This document shows, piece after piece, positions 34,776-41,066 of a DNA stretch of 41,066 bases. The stretch is taken from assembly GCA_902796585.1 (NCBI GenBank), contig CADBPN010000100.1, positions 1-41,066 of the forward strand. Reading direction: 5' to 3'. Under the pieces are notes generated by a model that searched no databases, had not been told where the DNA came from, and saw only the letters and a list, made by a program, of their open reading frames with translations. The translations under genes were made by a program, and so were the position numbers. How positions within the stretch are numbered: the first letter of the stretch is position 1; each line of letters begins with the position of its first letter. The stretch comes from an uncultured bacterium (lineage in GTDB: Bacteria; Cyanobacteriota; Vampirovibrionia; Gastranaerophilales; Gastranaerophilaceae).

Positions 34776-36470
34776 TTATTTGATATTTGAATAAGTCCAA
34801 GCATCAAATGTCGGAGTTTCTGATAAATTTAACTCTTTTTTCTTTTCTCCGCCGGTACAATCATCATGTGCAATCGGATGATACAATCTGTTGTAATATT
34901 CTATAACCATTCTGTCTGAATTGAAGTACGCTTCGGAGGTTCTGATTGCCTGTCTCATCAGCCTTGCCCACTCTGCCTTATTATTGTAATAAGTAGGTAT
35001 TATTTGATTTTCTATAATTTCCATTACACACTTATGATCTTGCCAATGTCTTTCTTCCCAAGGCATATCATCATCCAATCCGGGATATTCAACTGTATAA
35101 CCGTTAATTCCGTTGAAAGTACCTTCTACTGTCCAACCGTCAAAAATAGATAAGTGCAGTGCACCATTCATATTAGCAGACATTCCTGAAGTTCCTGATG
35201 CTTCGAACGGTCTAAGCGGTGTGTTCAACCAAATATCAGAACCTCTTTTTAACATTCCGGACAATTGAAGCTCATAACCCGGAAGAACTACAACATTCTT
35301 CAATGTATGAGAACGATTCAATAACTTATTGAACATCTCTTTACCCATTACATCATCAGGATGGAACTTACCTGCAAATATAATTTGAACTTTATCTTCA
35401 TTTAATAATTTGCCGATTCTGTCTTTATCCATCAAAATTAACCACGCACGCTTATAATCAGCAAATCTTCTTGCCCAAGTAATAGTTAATACATCCGGAT
35501 TAAATCTCTTACCTGCGACATTTGCAATATATTTGAAAAGCTCTGCTTTCATTTCTCGTTTAACTTCCAGAAGTTTTTCCGGATTATCTTTTGCAAGAGC
35601 GACTCTTTTATCTTGCCAATAATGGAGGTTTACAGCATTTGTAATTGCTCTGATTGGGCATCTGTCCTCAACCCATTCCCACATTTTATTAGCAACCAAG
35701 CCGTGAAGCTGTGAAACTGCATTTGCAATTCTTGACATTCTTAATGCCGCAACTGTTAACGAGAAATTTTCACCACCCAATTGAATTGCTCTTTCTCTTG
35801 AAGCACCGGCAAAGAAGCCACCTTCCAACAATGTATCTACCCAATGTACTTCGTTACCTGCCGCAACCGGAGTATGAGTTGTAAATACGGTCTTTCTTCT
35901 TACTTCTTCCAAACTTCCGTTATATTGCCTCAAAAGCTCAAATGCTGCCGGAAGAGCATGTCCTTCGTTCATGTGAATTACATCAAAGTTGTATCCTGCT
36001 GCTTGAAGAACTCTTACACCCGCAATACCCAATACTGTTTCCTGAGCAATTCTGATTCTTTCATTTCCGTCATAAAGTCTGTGAGAAATACTCTTTGCCC
36101 AATCACTGTTTCCGTCAATATCAGTTGTTAAAAGATATACAGGACAAGTTCCGAACAGTTCCGGATTAACCTTAAATGCCTTTACTTTTACTCTTTCTCC
36201 AAAAGTATCAACCTCTACAGTAATTCCTGTATCTTCTAAATAATCATAATATTTTCTTATATATGCAACTTCTACATTACCGGAATGGTCAATTCTTTGG
36301 TCATAATAACCGTACGACCACAAAATCGTTACACCGACCATCGGCATTTGTAAATATCCTGCAGATAACATATGTGAACCAGCTAAAAATCCTAAACCGC
36401 CTGAATATGTGCTTAGAGATTGGTCCATTGCGATTTCCATTGAGAAATAAGCTACATTTGGTAATGTCAT
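34776..36470 (-). CDS. glgP: Alpha-glucan (glycogen) phosphorylase-like, GT35
   Basis: 564 residues, the short GT35 type. The start MTLPNVAYFSMEIAMDQSL...YSGGLGFLAGSHM and DVIHMNEGHALPA, TTHTPVAAGNEVHW, WARRFADYKRAWLI, IFAGKFHPDD and NTPLRPFEASGTSGM are typical. It should release glucose-1-phosphate from storage glucan. Oddly, the position where the family has the PLP-binding lysine (SGMK/SNMK) is Ser431 (SGMSANMNG). Thus phosphorolysis by the normal PLP mechanism is doubtful, unless this subfamily differs, as I recall that some close relatives also have Ser or Thr. A promoter candidate lies at 36541-36570. The gene stands alone. Confidence 0.85.
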   Translation of the reverse strand: MTLPNVAYFSMEIAMDQSLSTYSGGLGFLAGSHMLSAGYLQMPMVGVTILWSYGYYDQRIDHSGNVEVAYIRKYYDYLEDTGITVEVDTFGERVKVKAFKVNPELFGTCPVYLLTTDIDGNSDWAKSISHRLYDGNERIRIAQETVLGIAGVRVLQAAGYNFDVIHMNEGHALPAAFELLRQYNGSLEEVRRKTVFTTHTPVAAGNEVHWVDTLLEGGFFAGASRERAIQLGGENFSLTVAALRMSRIANAVSQLHGLVANKMWEWVEDRCPIRAITNAVNLHYWQDKRVALAKDNPEKLLEVKREMKAELFKYIANVAGKRFNPDVLTITWARRFADYKRAWLILMDKDRIGKLLNEDKVQIIFAGKFHPDDVMGKEMFNKLLNRSHTLKNVVVLPGYELQLSGMLKRGSDIWLNTPLRPFEASGTSGMSANMNGALHLSIFDGWTVEGTFNGINGYTVEYPGLDDDMPWEERHWQDHKCVMEIIENQIIPTYYNNKAEWARLMRQAIRTSEAYFNSDRMVIEYYNRLYHPIAHDDCTGGEKKKELNLSETPTFDAWTYSNIK

Positions 36471-36540
36471 AATTTTAAAACCTTCTCTTTTTATTTTGTA
36501 CTACTAAAGAACTAGAAAAGTCCTCTTTCCAATATACCAA

Positions 36541-36570
36541 TAATATAACATTTTATCAACATGTAAATCA
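36541..36570 (-). promoter_or_regulatory. Promoter candidate for glgP
   Basis: On the minus strand TTGATT (36570-36565) and TATATT (36546-36541) are 18 bp apart. Confidence 0.35.
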
Positions 36571-36889
36571 AAACAACTAAACAGAATAACAATATATTCA
36601 GCACAAAATGTACCGTTGGAGGGTGATTAATCCATTCCTACAAAGCTTTCCTTTTTGTAAAAATTTGTAACACAAATAGTCCTTTTGGGTTAGTTAGAAA
36701 GAATGAATGATAAATTTGAATAAAAATTTTCCTATAGATTAATTGATAATTTATGCAACAAATTAAAAGTTTTGAAAAAATCATGCAATACAATTGTTCA
36801 AGAGTATAGTCAAACAATTTACCACTACTGATTTTTTGTTTTTTTAAATTTATTATATTTTGTATTTAATTAATAGTAATTTTCAATTA
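36571..36889. other. Gene-free stretch
   Basis: A+T-rich sequence with no ORF of credible composition, no strong hairpin and no repeat of another part of this window. Short runs such as TTTGTAAAAATTTGTAA are the only structure seen. It separates the housekeeping side from the toxin-like island. Confidence 0.4.
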
Positions 36890-38317
36890 TTAGAAATCAT
36901 GTAAGCTTCCACTTGAAGCGGCATCTTTTCCCATAAGCAACTCTTCTATTCCTGTCCAAGGATTTTGCCATTTGCCTGAACTTAAGTCAGTAGTTGAATA
37001 ATAATGTCCATCTATATCACCTATGTTTAAATTTGCCTCCCAACCATTTTTTACATAAATACCGTTTTTATGTTCGTTACAAAATATTTCTAGTTCACCT
37101 GCAGAATAACATTGTTCTTTGGCTGATTGTTTTATACACAAAATATCTGTTATCAACTCAGGATAAGCTTGGTTCGTATGTGAAATAATACTGCCTGTTT
37201 TATTCATATCGTAAGTGTATTCTAACATTTTCCAGCCAAGCGAACCCTGAAGATTTTCAACTCTGTACATATCCGGCAATTCATTCCATTTAAATTCTTG
37301 CAAATAACCTGCGTGTGTCATATTTACTATAACCCCGTTTTCTGTTTGTTCGAACATCTTGTATAATTCAATCCTTGAAGTAGGATTTTTTATCATACCA
37401 TTCCAACTTGAGATTTTTCCACAATTTGTCACTAGATTTTGTGATATAGCATATCTTTCAACGGGAGGAAAGAGTTTTTCATAAGTTGTTCTGTCTATTT
37501 TTAATTCTTCGTAGCCATTTTGTGTTTTTACAAACATTTTTTCTCCGACAGAAAATACTTCGCCTTCTTCTAATTTTGTAATAGCCTCTTTTGACATTTC
37601 TTGAAATTGAGGATAATAACTTTCTCCCCTTAATAATTTTTGCATATCACTTTTGGGTAAAGGGTGAAATTGAGCTTCAGGAAAAAATATCTCTACATTA
37701 TGCTTAGGAACAAGTCCTTTTTTGTAAAGACTTATCAAATCTGTTATATCTTTGTATCTTTCCGAATTATTATATTTTGCTTGCAAAATAGCTTTCTTAG
37801 TATACATACTAAGAACACTATTATCTTGGTACAATTTTGTTCCATCATTTGCAAGTATATTGTCAATTTCTTTTACATCTTTTAAAAATTCATTTAAAAA
37901 AGCTTTTTTATTCGGAATAGCAGAATGGTTTATATCTTGTAAGTAAAGCATTAATCTTTGAACTTCATAATTAGTTTTTTTACCTTTCGGTAATGGAAAA
38001 TGTTTAATTAATTCTTCTAAAAACAAATTATTATTTTCAGTTATAAAAGCCGATTCCGTTTCGGCAAAAATCGGCATTAATTCTCCACATGGCTGTCTAA
38101 ATTGATTTTTAATTAAACCTTGCTCTTTCATCATTGCAGCAAGTTTTTCTGCTGATGGTTTTTTTAATAAAGTTTCTGAAAATTTTGCTATATCTCCAAT
38201 AACTCCTTCGCTTTTACCTAATTCATGCACAATACAAGTCGGAGTTACATATTTTTTTGCACCCTTAACTCCCGCTGATATAACTTCCGCAATTTTTGCG
38301 CCGACAGGCAATACCAT
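36890..38317 (-). CDS. Calpain-like (peptidase C2) cysteine protease, putative effector
   Basis: 475 residues. Residues 1-280 are helical and unassigned, without a signal peptide. From ~288 the layout of a calpain protease core appears: QNLVTNCGKISSWNGMIKNP with candidate nucleophile Cys299, as in the calpain Gly-x-Cys-(W/Y)xLAA...NP region; GSLGWKMLEYTYDMNKTG (359-375), matching the WxxLLEKAYAKLxG segment; and GHYYSTTDLSSGKWQNPWTG with His438 and Asn452, as in the GHAYS...RNPWG motif. Glycine and tryptophan beside Cys299 are replaced (TNCGK). If active, it would cleave proteins, calcium use unknown. The -35 region carries the four-gene shared element. Family assignment is an inference from motif order. 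Confidence 0.68.
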   Translation of the reverse strand: MVLPVGAKIAEVISAGVKGAKKYVTPTCIVHELGKSEGVIGDIAKFSETLLKKPSAEKLAAMMKEQGLIKNQFRQPCGELMPIFAETESAFITENNNLFLEELIKHFPLPKGKKTNYEVQRLMLYLQDINHSAIPNKKAFLNEFLKDVKEIDNILANDGTKLYQDNSVLSMYTKKAILQAKYNNSERYKDITDLISLYKKGLVPKHNVEIFFPEAQFHPLPKSDMQKLLRGESYYPQFQEMSKEAITKLEEGEVFSVGEKMFVKTQNGYEELKIDRTTYEKLFPPVERYAISQNLVTNCGKISSWNGMIKNPTSRIELYKMFEQTENGVIVNMTHAGYLQEFKWNELPDMYRVENLQGSLGWKMLEYTYDMNKTGSIISHTNQAYPELITDILCIKQSAKEQCYSAGELEIFCNEHKNGIYVKNGWEANLNIGDIDGHYYSTTDLSSGKWQNPWTGIEELLMGKDAASSGSLHDF

Positions 38318-38343
38318 TTATTTATCCCTTGTTTTCCTTGTGT

Positions 38344-38382
38344 CTATATTTTTATAAAGTATTTTTGAACAAAAAAATTGAC
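38344..38382 (-). promoter_or_regulatory. Shared effector-promoter element, copy 4
   Basis: On the minus strand GTCA (38382-38379), 20 nt beginning ATTTTTTT and ending AAATAC, then TTTAT (38358-38354) and AAAATATAG. TTTAT is 41 nt before the ATG at 38317. An exact inverted repeat TTGACT/AGTCAA (38378-38383 and 38391-38396) overlaps the GTCA end. Confidence 0.55.
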
Positions 38383-38431
38383 TCAAATTTAGTCAAATTT
38401 TATAAATCTTTACATTTGTAATAAAAAATCA

Positions 38432-38589
38432 CATTGGAGTCCTTAACTTGCTGCATTAGCTTTAATTTTGCTTCACCGCCGCCTAAAGCTCCGCCGGTTA
38501 CAGTTCCGACTCTTGCGTCTTGAAGTCCTGTTTGCAGAGGATTTTTGTCTTCTACCAAGCCTCTGCCTACACCTTCTACAAAACCACTT
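38432..38589 (-). pseudogene. Remnant of a second toxin gene: linker region only
   Basis: 158 bp align without gaps to 40261-40418, the linker of the toxin gene, with 12 mismatches (92% identity by hand count). The reading frame is still open over this stretch (SGFVEGVGRGLVEDKNP..., GGALGGGEAKLKLMQQVKDSN), then a stop follows after VIFYYKCKDL, and a stop lies just upstream too. The N-terminal domain and the C-terminal toxin part are missing. This is a decayed duplicate, as in polymorphic-toxin loci where cassettes are swapped. Confidence 0.88.
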
Positions 38590-38742
38590 TTAATAAAAAT
38601 GCCCGAAAGACATAGTGGTTATCATTTTGGTCGCGGGTTTTCCTTTTTGGGGACTTTTTCTTATATATTTTTAATGTATTTATATTATAAGACATATAAG
38701 ATAAAAAAAATTACATCCACTTATTTTACAAGCTATCATTTA

Positions 38743-39267
38743 TTAATCTACTACATATTTTCCATGATAGTTCACCCTAATTGATGGATAATCTCTTGTT
38801 TTTGGATTAACAGACAATGCAATTTCTTCATCTAATAAATCGCCAAAATATCCGCGTAAAAATGGTGATTCTTTGATTATTTCTTCATCATTAAATTCAT
38901 GATAATCAGGAGTTTCTTTGTTATAAAACATTGTAAACAACTCCTTGTAAAACTCATAAACAAACTTATTTTTATCTACTATAATATCAAATATCAAAGA
39001 ATGATGGTCATTATATACATACTTCATTGTTACTTCATTATCAGTTACACATTCCTCTTCATAATAACAATCTGTTGCATACGCAACCCTTAAGCTATCT
39101 GTTCCTTCTATTTCATAAACATATAATATCTGAACCGGACCTTCTAAATCGAAACTATATATATCATTTCCATATTTGATAATATTTTCTAAAAAATCCC
39201 ACAAAGGTTTTAATGTTAAAAAACAATATTCTAGTGCAATATAATATGACAAACCATTAATATTCAT
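38743..39267 (-). CDS. Putative immunity protein, unrecognised acidic 174-residue
   Basis: No family recognised. Acidic and Tyr-rich (e.g. YEEECVTDNEVTMKYVYND; HEFNDEEIIKES), no signal peptide, cytosolic. Start ATG overlaps by 4 bp (ATGA) the stop of the small gene upstream, which has a good ribosome site; this gene has none of its own, so it depends on coupled translation. Position directly after the toxin-like gene on the same strand and acidic nature suggest an immunity protein. Alternative: both ORFs are one 230-residue gene broken by a frameshift near 39265, since YRMPNRFLLV runs naturally into NINGLSYYIALEYC. Confidence 0.6.
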   Translation of the reverse strand: MNINGLSYYIALEYCFLTLKPLWDFLENIIKYGNDIYSFDLEGPVQILYVYEIEGTDSLRVAYATDCYYEEECVTDNEVTMKYVYNDHHSLIFDIIVDKNKFVYEFYKELFTMFYNKETPDYHEFNDEEIIKESPFLRGYFGDLLDEEIALSVNPKTRDYPSIRVNYHGKYVVD

Positions 39268-39434
39268 ACCAATAAAAAACGATTAGGCATCCTATATATA
39301 CAATGCACACTGAAATCTTCTACGGTAATTGTTTCTATGCCAAATTCATTCCTGTTTTCATTAATAAATTGGTCATATTTATCAGAAATTGGTATTACAG
39401 GCTCTTTTTTCAATATTTTAAATAGATTAAACAT
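39264..39434 (-). CDS. Small coupled gene, 56 residues, possibly 5' part of the immunity gene
   Basis: ATG at 39434 with AGAGGTAG at ~6 nt upstream, 56 codons: MFNLFKILKKEPVIP at the start, YDQFINENRNEFGIETITVED in the middle (helix then strand) and IYRMPNRFLLV at the end, stop TGA at 39264-39266 overlapping the next ATG. The strong ribosome site and the ATGA overlap support translation. The inverted repeat at 39449-39471 lies just upstream. Sequence continuity with the next frame makes a -1 frameshift (programmed or mutational) possible. Confidence 0.6.
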   Translation of the reverse strand: MFNLFKILKKEPVIPISDKYDQFINENRNEFGIETITVEDFSVHCIYRMPNRFLLV

Positions 39435-39448
39435 AAAACTACCTCTTT

Positions 39449-39471
39449 ATTAAAGTTTAACAAACTTTAAT
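39449..39471. promoter_or_regulatory. 10-bp inverted repeat before the immunity genes
   Basis: ATTAAAGTTT-aac-AAACTTTAAT, an exact 10-bp inverted repeat with 3-nt centre, ending 15 bp before the ATG at 39434. Operator or RNA hairpin near the ribosome site. Confidence 0.45.
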
Positions 39472-39545
39472 AGTTGTTACAATGAGGTTGTCTAAAAAGT
39501 ACACTGTTTTGATTAATTTCCCTTACGGGATAAAACCCACCCCAG

Positions 39546-39593
39546 CCCTCCCTAATTAGGGAGGGAGTAGCTCTTAGCTTTTCTCGAGAAAAG
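39546..39593. repeat. Two adjacent perfect palindromes
   Basis: 39546-39565 (CCCTCCCTAATTAGGGAGGG, 20 bp) and 39578-39593 (CTTTTCTCGAGAAAAG, 16 bp) are perfect palindromes 12 bp apart. The first is strongly G+C-rich in an AT-rich setting and no T-tract follows, so it is not a clean terminator. Element end, resolvase/recombination site or operator are options. Confidence 0.7.
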
Positions 39594-39712
39594 ATTAGAT
39601 AAATCATTTTTTAAGTTGTTTGATTTTTGCATTATATTCAATTTACATAGCATATATTGAGCTTTATCCTTTAAAACCGTAGTTTTATATAAACGCAAAT
39701 AGAACTAATGTG

Positions 39713-39741
39713 TTGAATTTTACTACAAAAAAAGTTATAAT
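39713..39741 (+). promoter_or_regulatory. Strong sigma-70-type promoter for a small RNA
   Basis: TTGAAT (39713-39718), 17 bp, TATAAT (39736-39741). The nearest downstream gene is convergent, so it must drive the RNA at ~39748. Confidence 0.72.
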
Positions 39742-39747
39742 GTCTAT

Positions 39748-39856
39748 GTAGCCTTTTGTAAGTCTAATAAGGGAAAGAACTGCTTATTAGGTAAATATGC
39801 CCTTAGGTTCGACAACCAGGTATAGCTTGCAGAAGGTTTTACTTATCTGCATTTTT
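39748..39856 (+). ncRNA. Structured ~110-nt RNA, antisense to the toxin gene 3' end, family unknown
   Basis: Predicted by hand as a three-way junction. P1 pairs 39752-39762 (CCTTTTGTAAG) with 39826-39836 (CTTGCAGAAGG), 11 bp with two G-U. P2 is CTAATAAG/CTTATTAG (39764-39771, 39783-39790). P3 is TATGCC/GGTATA (39796-39801, 39819-39824) capped by GGTT-CGAC-AACC. A competing terminator-like hairpin (GCAGA 39829-39833 / TCTGC 39846-39850, then ATTTTT) uses the 3' arm of P1. Promoter at 39713-39741. It runs into the last codons of the toxin gene on the other strand, so it may control toxin mRNA. Confidence 0.6.
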
Positions 39857-41029
39857 AAAATATGCACTATCAAGCCATTTTCTTAGTTTTCCATTAAAAT
39901 CGGTTCTTACAACAGCTTCTTGTTTATCAGTCCCAACATAGAATCTTCCCGGATGTCCCTTTTTATTATATTTCTTTCCTTTGTTAAAAATATTAGGAAT
40001 AGTGTCTAAAAATTCTTGTCCGTTGTCACCATCCTCATATCTTCTACCTTCTATGTGTTCTAAACCGTAACCACCACCTTTTTTATTTGCATTTTTAGGT
40101 GGTGTATATTTGCCCCAAACATAATCTATACCACCATACTTCTTTTCTGCACTGGGAACAAAACCGCTTCTAACTTCTTTTAATTTATGTATAGCTTCTT
40201 CCGGTTTTCCACTCAATTTTCTATACGCAATCCCCCATTCAGGGCGCATTTTATAGATTGCATTGGAGTCCTTAACTTGCTGCATTAGCTTTAATTTTGC
40301 TTCACCGCCCCCTAAAGCTCCGCCGGTTACAGTTCCGACTCCCATATCTTGAAGCCCTGTTTGCATAGGATTTTTACCTTCAACCAAGCCTCTTCCTACA
40401 CCTTCTACAAAACCACTTGCAGCACCTTTTAATGCTTCTTTTGCAATTGCCGGAGCCAAACGTTTTGTTACTACAGGAGTTATTGCCTTAGTTATTGCAG
40501 ATGCGCCTTTTATCGGTGCTAAACCTGGTATAAAAGAACTTCCTGCTTGCAAAGCTGCTCCGCCAATCATTTTTGCATTTTCAATTCTATGTCTGCGTGA
40601 CATTTCTTTTTCTGTTTCTTGAATTACATTCTTTACTTGATGCAATTTTTCCTCTTGACTCAATTTTTTATTAGCATATATCTCATCATAAGGATTTTTC
40701 GCAACATCTTTGTATTGTATATAACCATCTAAAAGCGGAGTATCTGTCACTACTGCCGGGTTACCGCCAATTTGAATTGTTCCGCTGATTGGTTGTCCTT
40801 GAATGTTTGAACGTCCATATAGCTCGTATAATTTATCCAGCAGCTTAAAACTATTCCGCGCTTGTTCCGCATAAACAAGTCCTCTCCAATAAGCTTCCGG
40901 AAGTTCTTCCGGTGTCGTATAAGAATTCCATATCTCTTGCTGCTTGCGGCTGATAATACGCTCTATTGCGCGTTGATACGGATCTTCTATTTTTTCTAAT
41001 TGTTTTTCTATTATTTCTTCTATTTTCAT
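39839..41029 (-). CDS. Polymorphic toxin-like protein with C-terminal nuclease-like (PBECR-type) domain
   Basis: 396 residues. Residues 1-150 are charged and helical (EEIIEKQLEKIEDPYQRAIER; EEKLHQVKNVIQETEKEM). 150-250 is Gly/Ala-rich with membrane-active look (KMIGGAALQAGSSFIPGLAPIKGASAI; GFVEGVGRGLVEG; TGGALGGGEA), the part duplicated in the pseudogene. The C-terminal domain (~275-396) reads like phage/polymorphic-toxin nuclease domains of the Barnase-EndoU-ColicinE5/D-RelE group: IDYVWGKY, GGGYGLEHIEGRR with His325, DTIPNIFNKG and the strands VGTDKQEAVVRTD, ending KWLDSAY. It should cut RNA if active. No signal peptide. GAAAGG is the ribosome site. Family name is an inference. Confidence 0.78.
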   Translation of the reverse strand: MKIEEIIEKQLEKIEDPYQRAIERIISRKQQEIWNSYTTPEELPEAYWRGLVYAEQARNSFKLLDKLYELYGRSNIQGQPISGTIQIGGNPAVVTDTPLLDGYIQYKDVAKNPYDEIYANKKLSQEEKLHQVKNVIQETEKEMSRRHRIENAKMIGGAALQAGSSFIPGLAPIKGASAITKAITPVVTKRLAPAIAKEALKGAASGFVEGVGRGLVEGKNPMQTGLQDMGVGTVTGGALGGGEAKLKLMQQVKDSNAIYKMRPEWGIAYRKLSGKPEEAIHKLKEVRSGFVPSAEKKYGGIDYVWGKYTPPKNANKKGGGYGLEHIEGRRYEDGDNGQEFLDTIPNIFNKGKKYNKKGHPGRFYVGTDKQEAVVRTDFNGKLRKWLDSAYFKNADK

Positions 41030-41066
41030 TTTTTCTTTCCTTTCGATTTTTCTAAGTGATTGAGTA

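Noticed and set aside
38545-38784. 79-codon ORF on the plus strand
   Set aside because: It runs antisense through the pseudogene remnant and then low-complexity A/T; no ribosome site.
39546-39593. Palindromes as an ordinary terminator
   Set aside because: No T-tract on either strand and no gene end nearby that needs it.
1-41066. CRISPR arrays, insertion sequences, transposase or integrase genes
   Set aside because: No regularly spaced repeat series and no protein with such motifs was seen; repeats found are single duplications.

Overview
The window is AT-rich (roughly one third G+C by eye) and densely coded on both strands. It carries standard bacterial housekeeping genes, an S-layer-homology (SLH) envelope protein, a flagellin, a CheA with a fused receiver domain, and several secreted proteins of no clear family. 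The best guess for the source is a gut member of the Vampirovibrionia/Gastranaerophilales (non-photosynthetic relatives of cyanobacteria). This is an inference from gene style; no 16S or other decisive marker is present.

Layout. 1-462: 3' end of a flagellin gene, then a bidirectional terminator. 588-4470: SLH protein (-), MFS transporter (+), and a pseudouridine synthase-coaE operon (-). 4606-8169: an accessory island with a 498-residue unrecognised protein (-) and two tandem genes (+). These two share an unusual Asn/Phe/Gly-rich N-terminal domain but end in different peptidoglycan hydrolases (M15-type peptidase; CHAP/NlpC-like). 8189-11734: tRNA nucleotidyltransferase/rsmE (-) and tig (-). 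11961-17896: ispH-rpsA and prfA-ylxR-infB (+). 17991-20894: a medium-chain dehydrogenase (+) and a metallo-beta-lactamase-fold/metallophosphoesterase pair (-). 20988-27551: a signalling divergon, receptor + hybrid CheA (-) facing a receiver-GGDEF cyclase + double CheW protein (+). 27573-31385: folC and mutS. 31445-33233: a possible 19-codon peptide gene, a radical SAM/SPASM enzyme and a small unrecognised protein. 33354-33606: tRNA-Gln(CUG) and a partial copy of its 3' end. 33675-36470: two small exported proteins and a glycogen phosphorylase-like enzyme.

36890-41029 is a second accessory island, mostly on the minus strand. From 41029 downwards it holds a polymorphic-toxin-like protein with a C-terminal nuclease-like domain, a small gene translationally coupled to a putative immunity gene, a 158-bp decayed copy of the toxin's linker region, and a protein with the Cys/His/Asn layout of calpain (C2) peptidases. 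A strong promoter on the plus strand drives a compact, predicted three-way-junction RNA that lies antisense to the toxin gene's 3' end.

The most interesting signal links the two islands. Four genes (the 498-residue protein, both hydrolases and the calpain-like protein) carry the same upstream element, a CAATTTTT-type box whose G[GCT]CA/GCA edge sits exactly 20 nt before a TTTAT(A/G) box. I see it in front of no other gene here. This suggests a dedicated regulon of hydrolytic, possibly exported effectors with a shared, undescribed N-terminal targeting module on two of them.
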